From the NCBI GenBank assembly GCA_014281115.1, contig JACONQ010000012.1:1798001-1862000 (forward strand): 64,000 nucleotides of DNA, read 5' to 3'. Positions 36,229 to 45,633 of this stretch are shown one piece after another. This DNA comes from Laburnicola sp. R22_1 (lineage: Eukaryota > Ascomycota > Dothideomycetes > Pleosporales > Didymosphaeriaceae). Positions within the stretch are counted from its first letter, which is position 1. Every line of letters starts with the position of its first letter. A model generated the notes under the pieces. The model did not search any database. It was given only the letters and a program-made list of their open reading frames with translations, and had not been told where the DNA came from. A program made the translations under genes and the position numbers.

Positions 36229-36938
36229 ATGTCCCTCCCCCCGCCCCCACCCTCCGCTCCCTCCCCCTCCACCCTAACCACCATCCTCACCACCCTCTTC
36301 GAGCCCTCACCCCCTCCACACCCACCTCCTCCCCCTCCTCCAAACCACTTCCTTCCCCACCTACACCGCCCTCATCACCACCATCCACACCCACCTCACC
36401 GCCCTATCCCACTCCGCCTCTCTATCCGACATCTCCATGCTCTCCGACTTCCTCCGCTCACATCCCCGCCTAGGCGCGAACCAAGTCGACAGCGCGCAGA
36501 GTCGCGCCGAGCAAGCGCGCTTGCACGAGGGTGCAGAGGAAGAAAAGCAGTTATTAAGCAAGTTGAATGACGAGTATGAGGCGACGTTTCAGGAGATGAG
36601 ATATGTGTATGTTTGTGTTTTTCCTTTTTTTTCTTTTTCTCTGGGGTGGTGCGGAAGATGAGGTGAGGTGAGGTGGGATGCAAGGAGCGACGGACGGACG
36701 GACTGACGTGGAATAGGGTTTTTGTCAATGGGCGCGATAGATCGGTTATTATGGAGGATATGCGGGCGCGGATCGATCGGGGGGATATCGAGGCTGAGAG
36801 GAGGGAAGCTATTCAGGTATGTCTGTCTGTCTGTCTGTCTGTCTGCAGCTCCTGCTTGGTATCATCCCACTCACGCTCACGTCCACGTAGGCAGTGTGCG
36901 ATATTGCTGCTGACCGGGCGGCGAAATTACAAGCGTGA
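36229..36938 (+). CDS. OHCU decarboxylase (uric-acid pathway), one frame break
   Basis: 2-oxo-4-hydroxy-4-carboxy-5-ureidoimidazoline decarboxylase converts the unstable product of urate oxidation and HIU hydrolysis to S-allantoin. Exons: 36229-36606, 36717-36816 and 36891-36938. Seen motifs: LSDFLRSHPRLGA (with the family His-Pro), VDSAQSRAEQA, FVNGRDRSVIMEDMRARIDR and EAIQAVCDIAADRAAKLQA at the end. The N-terminus (MSLPPPPPSAPSPSTLTTIL) and the rest are in different frames. The switch must lie at 36310-36355, most simply as one extra C in the C5 run at 36310-36314. One base fewer makes the whole gene consistent with its splice phases. This may be a real frameshift or a sequence error. Intron 2 carries a TGTC microsatellite. 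No peroxisomal SKL-type tail is seen. Confidence 0.85.
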
Positions 36939-37383
36939 AGCGCACGCATCAAGTATGGAAATGGTACACTCGTATAATTAATTGCTTACAACATGATGAC
37001 CACTCTTTTCTTGTCATCGTTACCTTCCAAGGTAGCTTAGCTATGCGCGGCCTCTCGCCATCTGTTTTCCTCCATCACCATACTCCACCAACAACCACCA
37101 ACGTACCAAAAGGGTATATACACGTATCGAGTAGTCCAGTCCCCACCAACTCCGCGAATATAACCAAATACACGATAGAACTACACGCCCTCCTTTCCAA
37201 CCATCAGTGAGACTCGTCCATTTTAAACTGACGCTTTCAACACCCGAGACATGCCCACATGGCAGCCATGATTGTAAATTTTCCAACAAAGCGCTGGAGC
37301 AACACTATGCGCTCACGCTCACGCTCGAAAAGCCAGACTCAGCGTAATGCAGACACAGCACATGCAAACCATCCAACATGGCA
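36939..37383. other. Intergenic region between convergent genes
   Basis: This is the shared 3' flank of the OHCU decarboxylase gene (plus) and the gene ending at 37384 (minus). It has balanced composition, and only short overlapping frames are seen. Confidence 0.6.
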
Positions 37384-39033
37384 TCAGCCCCCAAAGCTCA
37401 TAAACATAAGGTCCCTCTGCCTCTTCCTCTCTTCCTCGAGCTCCACGCCCTCCTTCGTACCCGCGCGCTCTTGGCCTACAGTCGAGAACACGGCCGAAAA
37501 ATTGGGCGACGCAGAGGTAGGGCTGAGCACGGCGGGTAGAGGCGCCGAAGCGAAGTTTGGAGACTGGGGCTGCGGGGGTGGTGATGTGGTGGGGAACAAG
37601 GTTGATGAGGTACGCGGTGGTGGTGAACGAGGCGATGGGAGGGACGCGGCTGCTTCGTTGGTGGAGGTGTGTGGTACAGTGGGCCATATAGCGGCTGTGT
37701 CGTGGGCGTCTTCGTCTGCGTCATAGCTATCTGCTGACGGATCATTGGGATCCAAAACGCTGAAGTCGGCGTATATAGACTGCCGCACAACCATGTCCCA
37801 AGTCGCACTACTATTTCCCCGTCGGTAAGACGAACGAGAAGGCGCCGCGTCATCACCATCATCCTCATCATCCATCGAATCCTCGACCCGCTCTTCAGCC
37901 TCATACTCCTCATCAAGATGCGCATACGGATCCGGGATATCGTCCTCTAGATCCAACGCATCGTAGTTCGACAACCCCAACGGTGACGGCGGCAAAGGCG
38001 CATGCACCGCCCGCGACGCCTTAGGATAAGAATGCGAATGCACATACGCGTCGTTGGGCGAGCGATACGCCGCCGCCGTGCCGTCGTCATCGCCCGCCCG
38101 GAGCTCCGGCGAAGACGACGCAGACGACGAAGCCGACGACAACGACGACCCAGAAGAGTGCGTCTGCGTCCGGTCTCCCGGCCTGGTTTCGCCCGCCTGC
38201 GGCAGACTCGCACAATCCCTACCCACAGGCCGCGTGGGCGTGGCATGGCTCCCATACAACAGCGTCAAGCGCGCCAACTGCAACTGCTCCTGCTCTTTCT
38301 CCTGCTCGACGAGAACGCGGCCCAGGCCGCCGGCCGTCTCGAGCGCGCACATGCTTTGCCGGCGGACACGGTTCAGGATCGCGGCTTTGCGGAGGATGTT
38401 GCGGCCTGAGGCGTTTTGCTTGGCCCACACGGCGATCTTGGAACTCCCCCGGTCGACGATGTTGGTTGCTGGGTGGGAGAACTGAGGTGACAGCCGGGAT
38501 GTGATGAGGAAGAGGCGGAGTCTGCGTTTTTTCTTGTGGAGCGTCGAGTGTTCGCCGTCGACGTCGGCGGTGGCTCTACATCGCTTCCTTGGGCGAGGAG
38601 GCGGTGGCGCGCGGGGTTCAAAGGTAAAAAGCATTTCAGGCCGTGGTAGGATGCTAAACGTGAACTTGGTGGTTGTGTTGGTGTTGGTGCTCGTGCTCGT
38701 ACCAAGTGATGGAAAGGTGAGATGGATAGGCCGTGTCGATATTGGAGATGCAGATGGAGAAGAAGAAGACGGCATTAGCCCCCGTCGAGCCGCTTCATTC
38801 GTGGCTTGGGGATAGTAGCTGTAAGGACCGGATTCGACATGCTCGCTCTGCGCTTTTGTTGACCGATGCGGGTGTTCCGGGGTCAGAGGGGGAGACAATA
38901 CGCCGAATGGATGCTCAGATGGCCAGGTGTGAGGTGCTCGAATCTGGGACGGGGTCGGCGGGAGGGGCACCAATTGGTGAGGAGGAGCCGCGCTGGGAGG
39001 TGAATCACAGCCTTTGAAGTGCCGAGAGCGCAT
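37384..39033 (-). CDS. Conserved-looking fungal protein of unknown function, 549 aa
   Basis: This is a single open frame with no intron. The protein is low-complexity for most of its length: Pro/Ser-rich at residues 1-110, an acidic stretch around 350-420 (DDEDDGDDAAPS) and a Pro/Ser-rich tail. The likely conserved core is around 145-230. It has basic clusters (RPRKRCRATADV, HKKKRRLRLFL) that could be nuclear-localisation signals, then ATNIVDRGSSKIAVWAKQNA and a predicted helix (NILRKAAILNRVRRQSM). No known domain is recognised. The basic core suggests a nuclear protein, which is inference only. It is convergent with OHCU decarboxylase, and its 5' end faces the AT-rich insert at 39500. Confidence 0.75.
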   Translation of the reverse strand: MRSRHFKGCDSPPSAAPPHQLVPLPPTPSQIRAPHTWPSEHPFGVLSPPLTPEHPHRSTKAQSEHVESGPYSYYPQATNEAARRGLMPSSSSPSASPISTRPIHLTFPSLGTSTSTNTNTTTKFTFSILPRPEMLFTFEPRAPPPPRPRKRCRATADVDGEHSTLHKKKRRLRLFLITSRLSPQFSHPATNIVDRGSSKIAVWAKQNASGRNILRKAAILNRVRRQSMCALETAGGLGRVLVEQEKEQEQLQLARLTLLYGSHATPTRPVGRDCASLPQAGETRPGDRTQTHSSGSSLSSASSSASSSPELRAGDDDGTAAAYRSPNDAYVHSHSYPKASRAVHAPLPPSPLGLSNYDALDLEDDIPDPYAHLDEEYEAEERVEDSMDDEDDGDDAAPSRSSYRRGNSSATWDMVVRQSIYADFSVLDPNDPSADSYDADEDAHDTAAIWPTVPHTSTNEAAASLPSPRSPPPRTSSTLFPTTSPPPQPQSPNFASAPLPAVLSPTSASPNFSAVFSTVGQERAGTKEGVELEEERKRQRDLMFMSFGG

Positions 39034-39513
39034 CTAAAGGCGTCACTCCCATCACGCGATCACGTTCGGATCACTCCGCCCGACAACGCTGGCCTCGCTC
39101 GTGGAATGTGTTAATATAAAATGGCAGCTCAAGCGGGAAACGAGAGCTGGAAATTGTGGGATCCACGGGCGAATACGGCTACTGGGCGGCGTAGAGGAGC
39201 CAGAATTTCAAAGATGAATGACTGTGTGGAGGCGCCCGCCTAGACTAATACCACAGTCCTTGGGCATGGTCGGATGACCCGAGGGAGGGGACAATGCGGA
39301 GAAGCCCCCGGACGGCTCGATGCAGGCCTGAGTGCTGTACGCCCTGTGCGTGTGCCTCACGACAGAGGGCGGCCTTGATTGGGCACAAGATAGTGGGCAG
39401 GGCTCTAAGTAATAGTAGGCAGGCCTATAAGCTGTATCTAGCATAGTTGCTTAGTAAGATTTGTATATATATAAAGAATTAATATACTGATATTTTACTA
39501 TATAATATTAAAG
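39034..39513. other. Upstream region of the 37384-39033 gene
   Basis: Balanced to about 39430, then AT-rich. No gene was recognised. The composition changes abruptly at about 39430-39450, marking the edge of the second transposon-derived insert. Confidence 0.6.
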
Positions 39514-39921
39514 CGCGCTTTTTTTTTGATTACCTTTCCACGCTCATTTTAATTACTAAGCAGAGGGCTCTGCTTTTTTATTATGATATTTGAGATAAAA
39601 GCCTTTACTATTCTACCCCTAGGTAGTTAATTAACAATATACTAGTATATATAATATATCTAAAAGTTATAAAAGTTATATATTATCTACTAAAAGAAGC
39701 TATTATAAGGGCTAAGGTATAGACATAAAAATAGAGTAATACTTAATACTAGATATTAAAATTAAAATAATAATAATACTAAATTTACTTTATATGGCGT
39801 TAATCTATCTACCTAGAGATAGGATAATAAAGGCTTTTATCTTAAATAATATAATAAAAAAGCAAAGCCCTCTACTTAGTAATTAAAAAGAGTATAAAAA
39901 GATAACTATAATAAAAGCGCG
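39514..39921. mobile_element. MITE, about 408 bp, long terminal inverted repeats
   Basis: The left arm (39514 to about 39640) and the right arm (about 39795-39921) are inverted copies of each other over about 110-125 bp. Both start at GCGCTTTT and contain ACTAAGYAGAGGGCTYTGCTTTTTTATTAT and AGATAAAAGCCTTTA. The middle about 150 bp is AT-rich and non-coding. Single-arm fragments of the same family lie at 4425-4540 and 24955-25100. The arms differ from each other mainly by C/T and G/A changes. No coding capacity and no clear target duplication were found; the superfamily is unknown. Confidence 0.75.
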
Positions 39922-40292
39922 TTTAAACTACTAAGCGAGCTTAGTAGTTTTAGCGCAAAGCTTCTATATGTAAAGGTTTTACAAAGAAACTATAGTTAGA
40001 ACTTTAAAAGAGGAATAAAACTTTAGTATAGTAACACTATAAGCTATTCTTTCTTTACTGTCCTAATTATTATAAACTTACTATTTATATTATTATAAAT
40101 AATATAAGTTAATATTTATTATACTAATAGATATATATAATTTCTTATAAGTAAAATAAGAGTAATACGTACTAGATACACTATTGCTCTATTACTATAT
40201 TAAAATTGTCTTTAATAAATCTTCTATTATCTCTCTACACTCTACTACTTATTTAGATTTTAATATTATTTCTAAAAAAGTACTTACTATTA

Positions 40293-40977
40293 ACGTGTCC
40301 GTGCGCGTGATGCGCCACTTCGCGTGATGCGCCGCTTTTTACTAGGAAAATTAAGAAAAACAAGGAAGTTTAAAGCAGTATAACTCTTTAACTACCTTTC
40401 CTTTTTAAAATCTTCCTTTATTAAAGTTATTAAAAAGACCATCTCTATAACTTTAGAATTTTAGTTTTCTAATAATAATTAGTTTTAAGAAAAAGTATAA
40501 AAGTCCTAAAATTCAAGTCCCTAAAATTTAAAAATAATACCTTTTTAGGTATAAAGTATACTATTTAGAATACATTTTATATTAGGTTCTTTTTAATAAA
40601 ACTCTTAACTAAAAAGTTAGATTATCTTTTTATTTTTTAAAAAAATAAATTAGGAAAGATAATCTATCTTCTTAAGTAGCTCTTTATAAGAAAAAGTTCT
40701 AATACAAAATATATTCTAAATAGTATACTTTATACCTAAAAGGTATTATTTTTAAATTTTAGAACTTTTATACTTTTTTCTTAAAACTAATTATTATTAG
40801 AAAACTAAAATTCTAAAGTTATAGAGATGGTCTTTCTTAATAACTTTAATAAAGGAAGATTTTAAAAAGGAAAGGTAGTTAAAGAGTTATACTACTTTAA
40901 ACTTCCTTGTTTTTCTTAATTTTCCTAGTAAAAAGCGGCGCATCACGCGAAGTGGCGCATCACGCGCACGGACACGT
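40293..40977. mobile_element. Near-perfect 685-bp palindrome, fold-back transposon
   Basis: The left half is the reverse complement of the right half from the outer ends (ACGTGTCCGTGCGCGTGATG) almost to the centre at about 40635. Only the middle about 60 bp diverges noticeably. TA lies directly outside both ends (40291-40292 and 40978-40979), and the similarity continues a few bases beyond. The outer arm holds CGCGTGATGCGCC twice, 17 bp apart, as in the terminal repeats of the pogo/Fot elements at 11562 and 28012, which also begin ACGT. It has no coding capacity. It is best read as a non-autonomous pogo/Fot-type fold-back element. Confidence 0.85.
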
Positions 40978-40979
40978 TA

Positions 40980-42060
40980 ATAGTAAGTATATTCTATAGT
41001 TTTATACTACTACTACTAATATAGCTATGCTAAAGTTCTATTTAATTTATAAAATACTTATCTAGTGTAAAGAATAGGTATATTTAACTATTTATAAGGC
41101 TATTCTTATATATTAGTTAGACTAGTAGCTAGTCTAGTTTATAAAGAATAGTAGCACTATATTTTTACTTTAGTAGATATAATTACTTCTTATTAGTACT
41201 AGAATTCTTTAGTAGAAAATATAAAAGAAGAAGAATAAAATCTTTATTAATAAGCTCTAGTATAGTAAAAGTGTTATATCGATCTATAAGATTCTTTTAG
41301 CTATTAATGCTATTAAGTTAGCTTATCTAGCACGTAAGCATAGATAATTAATAATAGTAGTAGTAATAAGCTAGATATACTATATACACTATAAGTAAAT
41401 CTTATATAGATTAGGAGCTTATAAAGTATAGGTAAGATGTAAGTAAGTTTAAAGTTTAAACTATTATTATATTATTAGATATTTAAGATTAGTTTTTAAT
41501 TAGAATTAGGTGCTATATATAGTATATATAATCTTCTATCTTTGTAAGGGTCTAATTACTCGTTACGTATCTAGTTACAGATAAGATAAAAGATAGTTAA
41601 ATTTAAATATAAGATACTTGCGATGGCGTGTAATTACGTATTGCGCGCTAACTATATACTGCTGCCAAGGCGCTAGTCCCAACTGGGTCACCTGCCTGCA
41701 GCTCGCCCGGTGACAATCTTAATCTACTTTAACCTTAAACTAAAAAAAAGGTTAAAAAAGACGTTTGGTAAGCTAACCTTACTTTATAGTTAGCTATTAT
41801 TTTTTTTATAACTAAGGGGTTTCTAATAAAAATATTACAATAATAGCAGTTATCCCTCCTGCTGTTGTTGACACAGAAAAGCGTTTCAAGGTAGTGTTAA
41901 TAAAAAGGGGTTGTAGTTAGCTATATAGTATTATAAAATATAGTTAGTATTTATTTTCAACAGCCTTACTTACTAATCTAATAGTATTATTACTATATAA
42001 ATTTTATTAAGTAACTATCCTATATATAGCTTATAGGCCTACCTACTATTACTTAAAGGC
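40980..42060. other. AT-rich transposon-derived sequence
   Basis: Degraded DNA with no gene. It includes a small GC-rich island at about 41660-41715 of unknown origin and the repeat at 41715-41911. The AT-rich insert ends near 42060. Confidence 0.65.
41715..41911 (-). repeat. Dispersed repeat, least mutated copy of the 1083-1345 family
   Basis: In reverse complement it matches 1083-1345 and 13965-14060. This copy retains CpA and TpG sites lost in the others, for example CTGCTGTTGTTGACACAGAA against the TpA-rich equivalents. One end carries AATCTACTTTAACCTTAAAC, which appears in the opposite sense in the 1083 copy. Confidence 0.55.
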
Positions 42061-44411
42061 CTACCCACTATCTTATGCCCCTTGATTAGCGGGCACGCAC
42101 ACCAGCGCACGTTCACCGCGACGGGCTGCAGGATCCAGCGTTGGAAAGAGTCTGCTGCTTCTGTCATGTTTTCGCCGCTGACAGCTCACCACGTTTGGGT
42201 CGCCCCTGAGGTCGGGCTGAAACGCGCGAGCGAGCGGTTTTCGTGACGAGAAGCAAAAGAGCCACGAAGAGAGGGTCCGAGGCGGAAGACGCATGCTGCA
42301 AATGATGAGGCGGCCAGGCCAGTGAACGAAACATGTTTTCGGGTAGCCGGTTGCGCCCAGGGTTGCTCGACTCAGCGAAGACGCAACGCATCCATCCTCC
42401 AACGAGCGTCCTGGAAATCCTTCCGCCTCCGGATGACATGCGCGGCGGTTCAGCCCTGGGAAGACGCGGCTATAACTCTAGCGGTCGGTGTGGTTGCTTT
42501 TCCAGCTGTGAAGCCCACAAGTTGGCCCACAACGTTGCTGCGATGGCGCCCTACCCCCTACCTAGTTTTTCTCTTGGCGTCCCAATTCCAGCGGCCAGGC
42601 ACGCGCAGAGCTACGCCTCCACCGCCTAGAGAAACCTTTTGCAAGCGAGCGACTGCTTCACCGTTCAGACAAAACGCCTCGTCCTCGCCGACCCTCCTCC
42701 CGTGAAAAGCATCCAAGCATCGCATCGCAGCTTCGCTTCTTCCCAGTTCCGCCCATCTCTACCCTCCCGACGCGGTGCAAGCGCACCGTGGAGAAGACCT
42801 CCGACCGCCATGACAGCAACATTCACCGCCGCGTCCTCTGTAATCCCCGACAGGAAGCGATGACTGATGATGAGCGCTGCACACGCGCACCGTGTATGCC
42901 TCTCCCAGCCTTTACCGTCTGGCTGCTAGGCAGCTCTTATTATTGCCTCCCAGCAGCCCATGCACGCCGCTGCGTGCCTTAAACTTTCCAAATACCTCCT
43001 TCATCTACGCCTATACGACGAGCGCGCAGGCCATGCAGGCAGTTGGACGTCTGCGTTGGCAATATCGCCATAGATCCAACGCTGCGAGCTCTCTGAGCGC
43101 TTCGGCACCCGACTCCTACACATCCAACCGCCGGTGATACCCGATAGCTACCTATGACACGACCCTCCCACACACACACGCACGCACGCACGCACACGAC
43201 CGAGCTACGACGTTGCCCTGTGCAGACCACTTCGCCATCACATCCCCCCAAGCGCGCCCAAGCCCTCCATATGCGTGCGATTCTTTTCCGTATGTGTGCT
43301 GCGCAGCCTGCGCTGCACCACGTAGCATTGCGACATCGCCGCCAAGCAGCGCCTGGCGCCCTGGGCTCCAACTCATCACGAGACCCAATACCACCTGCAG
43401 TGCCTCACAGCACCCATTGGTCCCTCGCTGTGCGGCACTTGTCGTCGCTGCACCCCAATGCGGGGAGCGCCCATTGGATGCATCCCGGTATATGCGGCCG
43501 AAAAGCTCGGATGGAGGGCGGCATGCATGTCATTCCGTCCGTTGGGATCGTAGAGTGAATGACTACTTTTCTATATGGTAGGTGTGTAGGTGCTTTATGT
43601 GAAATGGTGTGATGTGGTGGGTTTGTTGTCCCCGGGTATCTTTGACGGTCGTGACTTTCTGGCCTTCACCGTGAATATGTATTCTCGCAATACTGACCTT
43701 TTGGAGCCAACTCAAGCGCACACACCACTTATGCATATGTATGTAGTAAAAAGGTATGTCGTAAGAGGAGTTGAAAATCCAACACAACCCCGTTTCACTG
43801 CATTCTTACCTCAGATTCAATTCCATCTCTCGTGCGTATGAACCTCCCACAGCCCAATCACTCACTCCCCGATTACGCAGGCACAAAATAAAAGACAACA
43901 ATGTAGTAGACCCAGCGACATGTCAATCCTGCGAACGAAGTCGAGACACTAACGCCCTAGGAATACTGCGCAATGCTAACACTCCGTTTGCTTGCTTCTT
44001 CCACTACTTACTGATAGGAGGGTGACATGAAAGACTTGCTGTCGAGGTCAAGTTTCGGATTGCATATAGCGGGGCTTATGACGAGGTGTGAGCGAGCGAG
44101 GGGCATGTCCAATGCGTAAGTGTGCGGTGTAAAATATGTAGCTGACGCCTGCTCTTATGAAATGACGACTCGCACGGGATGGATGCGGCCTCAAAGACAC
44201 GTGTTAACAATAATCGAGTATATTTTCATAGGTCCTGAAGTCGAACGTGTCGCTCCATTAGCGTAACCCATCGCTCGCTATCCGAATCTAACATGCCGCC
44301 CAAAATATCTCAAAATACTCCAAGAAATGCAAGCATCCCATGCGCCATTCCATGCACTTCGCCCAACACTGTGAACATCAGTCCCCAATCTACCCATTCC
44401 GCGCCACCTTT
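42061..44411. other. GC-balanced block of 2.3 kb without a recognisable gene
   Basis: Composition is like that of genes, but all frames are short (up to about 130 codons), overlap on both strands and have no domain, signal or plausible splice-joined continuation that I could find. A CACA/GCAC microsatellite lies at about 43170-43199. It could be a decayed gene, untranslated DNA or the locus of a non-coding RNA. It ends at the 3' side of TRS31. Confidence 0.5.
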
Positions 44412-45135
44412 CTATCCCCCGCCTCGGCCCAATATCTCCTCCCGCTCTAACACCTCCTTCTTGAACTTGATCAAGAACACCGTCTTCCCCGGCCACATAG
44501 ACTGCCCCTTTGGATCCTTCCCCTCTTCTTGGTCCCCCACGCTGTGCGCGCTCACCCCCTCAGTAGGGAAACCTGCGCCGTCGCACACGCCTTCGATGAT
44601 GCCGGCCACAAACGCAGCACAGTTTAGACTTGACATCTCTCTGGGTAATGATATATACGTGTTGACCATGGGATCGTTATCAAACAGCATATATTGGGCA
44701 GCGTCTGAGCCCGAGCGCTCGAGCGCGTCGGCAGGCCGCCCAAAGAGGTGCCTGTACAGCGTTTGCGCGATAAACTGCAAGAGGGGGAGGATACGAGTCG
44801 GGCGAATCGAGGCGAGAGGGTTCGAGGATCGAGAGAGGAGGAGGTCGAGGAGCCGGACGCCGATGGGGTAGCCTTGTTGGTTTAATCTGTATAATCGTCC
44901 ACCGCATGAGCATATGCATCCTCCACCGGATGGAGGACAACTTGACGTACCGCTGCTCTAGATCGCCGACATCGCGTGCCCCTCTTTGGGCATAGCTTAT
45001 CATTTCGATGAAGAGGTAGGCGAAGGCTGCGCGGCTTAGCTCGGCGGTCTTGCTGCGGTTGAGGTTGCGGTCGTAGATGGTTTTCTTGTTGGAGGGATAG
45101 CGGAGGCCGCCGCCTTGGGAGGGAGCGCTGCTCAT
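44412..45135 (-). CDS. TRS31: TRAPP complex subunit TRS31 (TRAPPC5), 219 aa
   Basis: This Bet3-family subunit belongs to the TRAPP complexes, the guanine-nucleotide exchange factors for Ypt1/Rab1 and Ypt31/32 in ER-Golgi and Golgi traffic. Exons: 45135-44951 and 44886-44412, joined through a 64-nt intron that splits an Arg codon. Seen: IYDRNLNRSKTAELSRAAF at the N-terminus, ARDVGDLEQRLNQQGYPIGV, FIAQTLYRHLFGRPADALER, then the family signature NTYISLPREMSSLNCAAFVA followed by GIIEGV and a closing FLIKFKKEVLEREEIL. The length fits the family. The start at 45135 gives MSSAPSQGG; a further in-frame ATG upstream at 45240 is less likely. A solo LTR-like repeat lies about 230 bp upstream of the start. 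Confidence 0.93.
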
Positions 45136-45362
45136 TGTGGTCGAGTGTCGCGGGAAAGGGGAAAATGAAGGTGAGTGGGCGGATGAGGGGTGAAGGGCGG
45201 ATTGTCGTGCAGAATGGTGGTGGAATCGGTGGAGCTTCAAAGTTGGGGATTAAGGTGTGGCGCGTGCATCGAGCTTATCGAATTCGGTTGGTGAATGCCA
45301 AGGCCACCCTCTGTCACGTGGTACATGATAGACACTTTTTACTATTTTTTAAACATCTTCGT

Positions 45363-45503
45363 TGTGTGGAGATTCTAACGAAGGTTAAGTCTACACTATA
45401 CACAAAGAGGAGTAAAACAAGAGGCACTAAAACCTAGTACTTAGCACACAGTGGTAGTAACAAAATATACACAAAATAATAATGATTTCGTTGTTACTAT
45501 TCT
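45363..45503 (+). mobile_element. Solo LTR-like repeat (family of 7558-8453)
   Basis: About 140 bp aligns with the terminal copies at 7558-7702 and 8310-8453, from TGTGGAGATTCTAACGAAGG to the CAAAATATACACAAAATAAT block and TTCGTTGTTACT. It is less RIP-mutated than those copies and stands alone in gene-rich DNA, as a solo LTR would. It lies in the upstream flank of TRS31, between that gene and the AtuA-like pseudogene. Confidence 0.75.
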
Positions 45504-45633
45504 TTTAAGGATACGCTTCAGGATACGCTTCTAGTCATGCAACACGCTATGCGAATTAAAGAGATTCGACACGATGTTCAGCGATACGAAAAGGCTAAAC
45601 AGAAAAGACACTCTCACATGCCCACACATTTCT

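Noticed and set aside
43154..43558. Plus-strand frame with the CACA/GCAC microsatellite
   Set aside because: Thr/His-rich translation of a microsatellite, with overlapping frames on the other strand.
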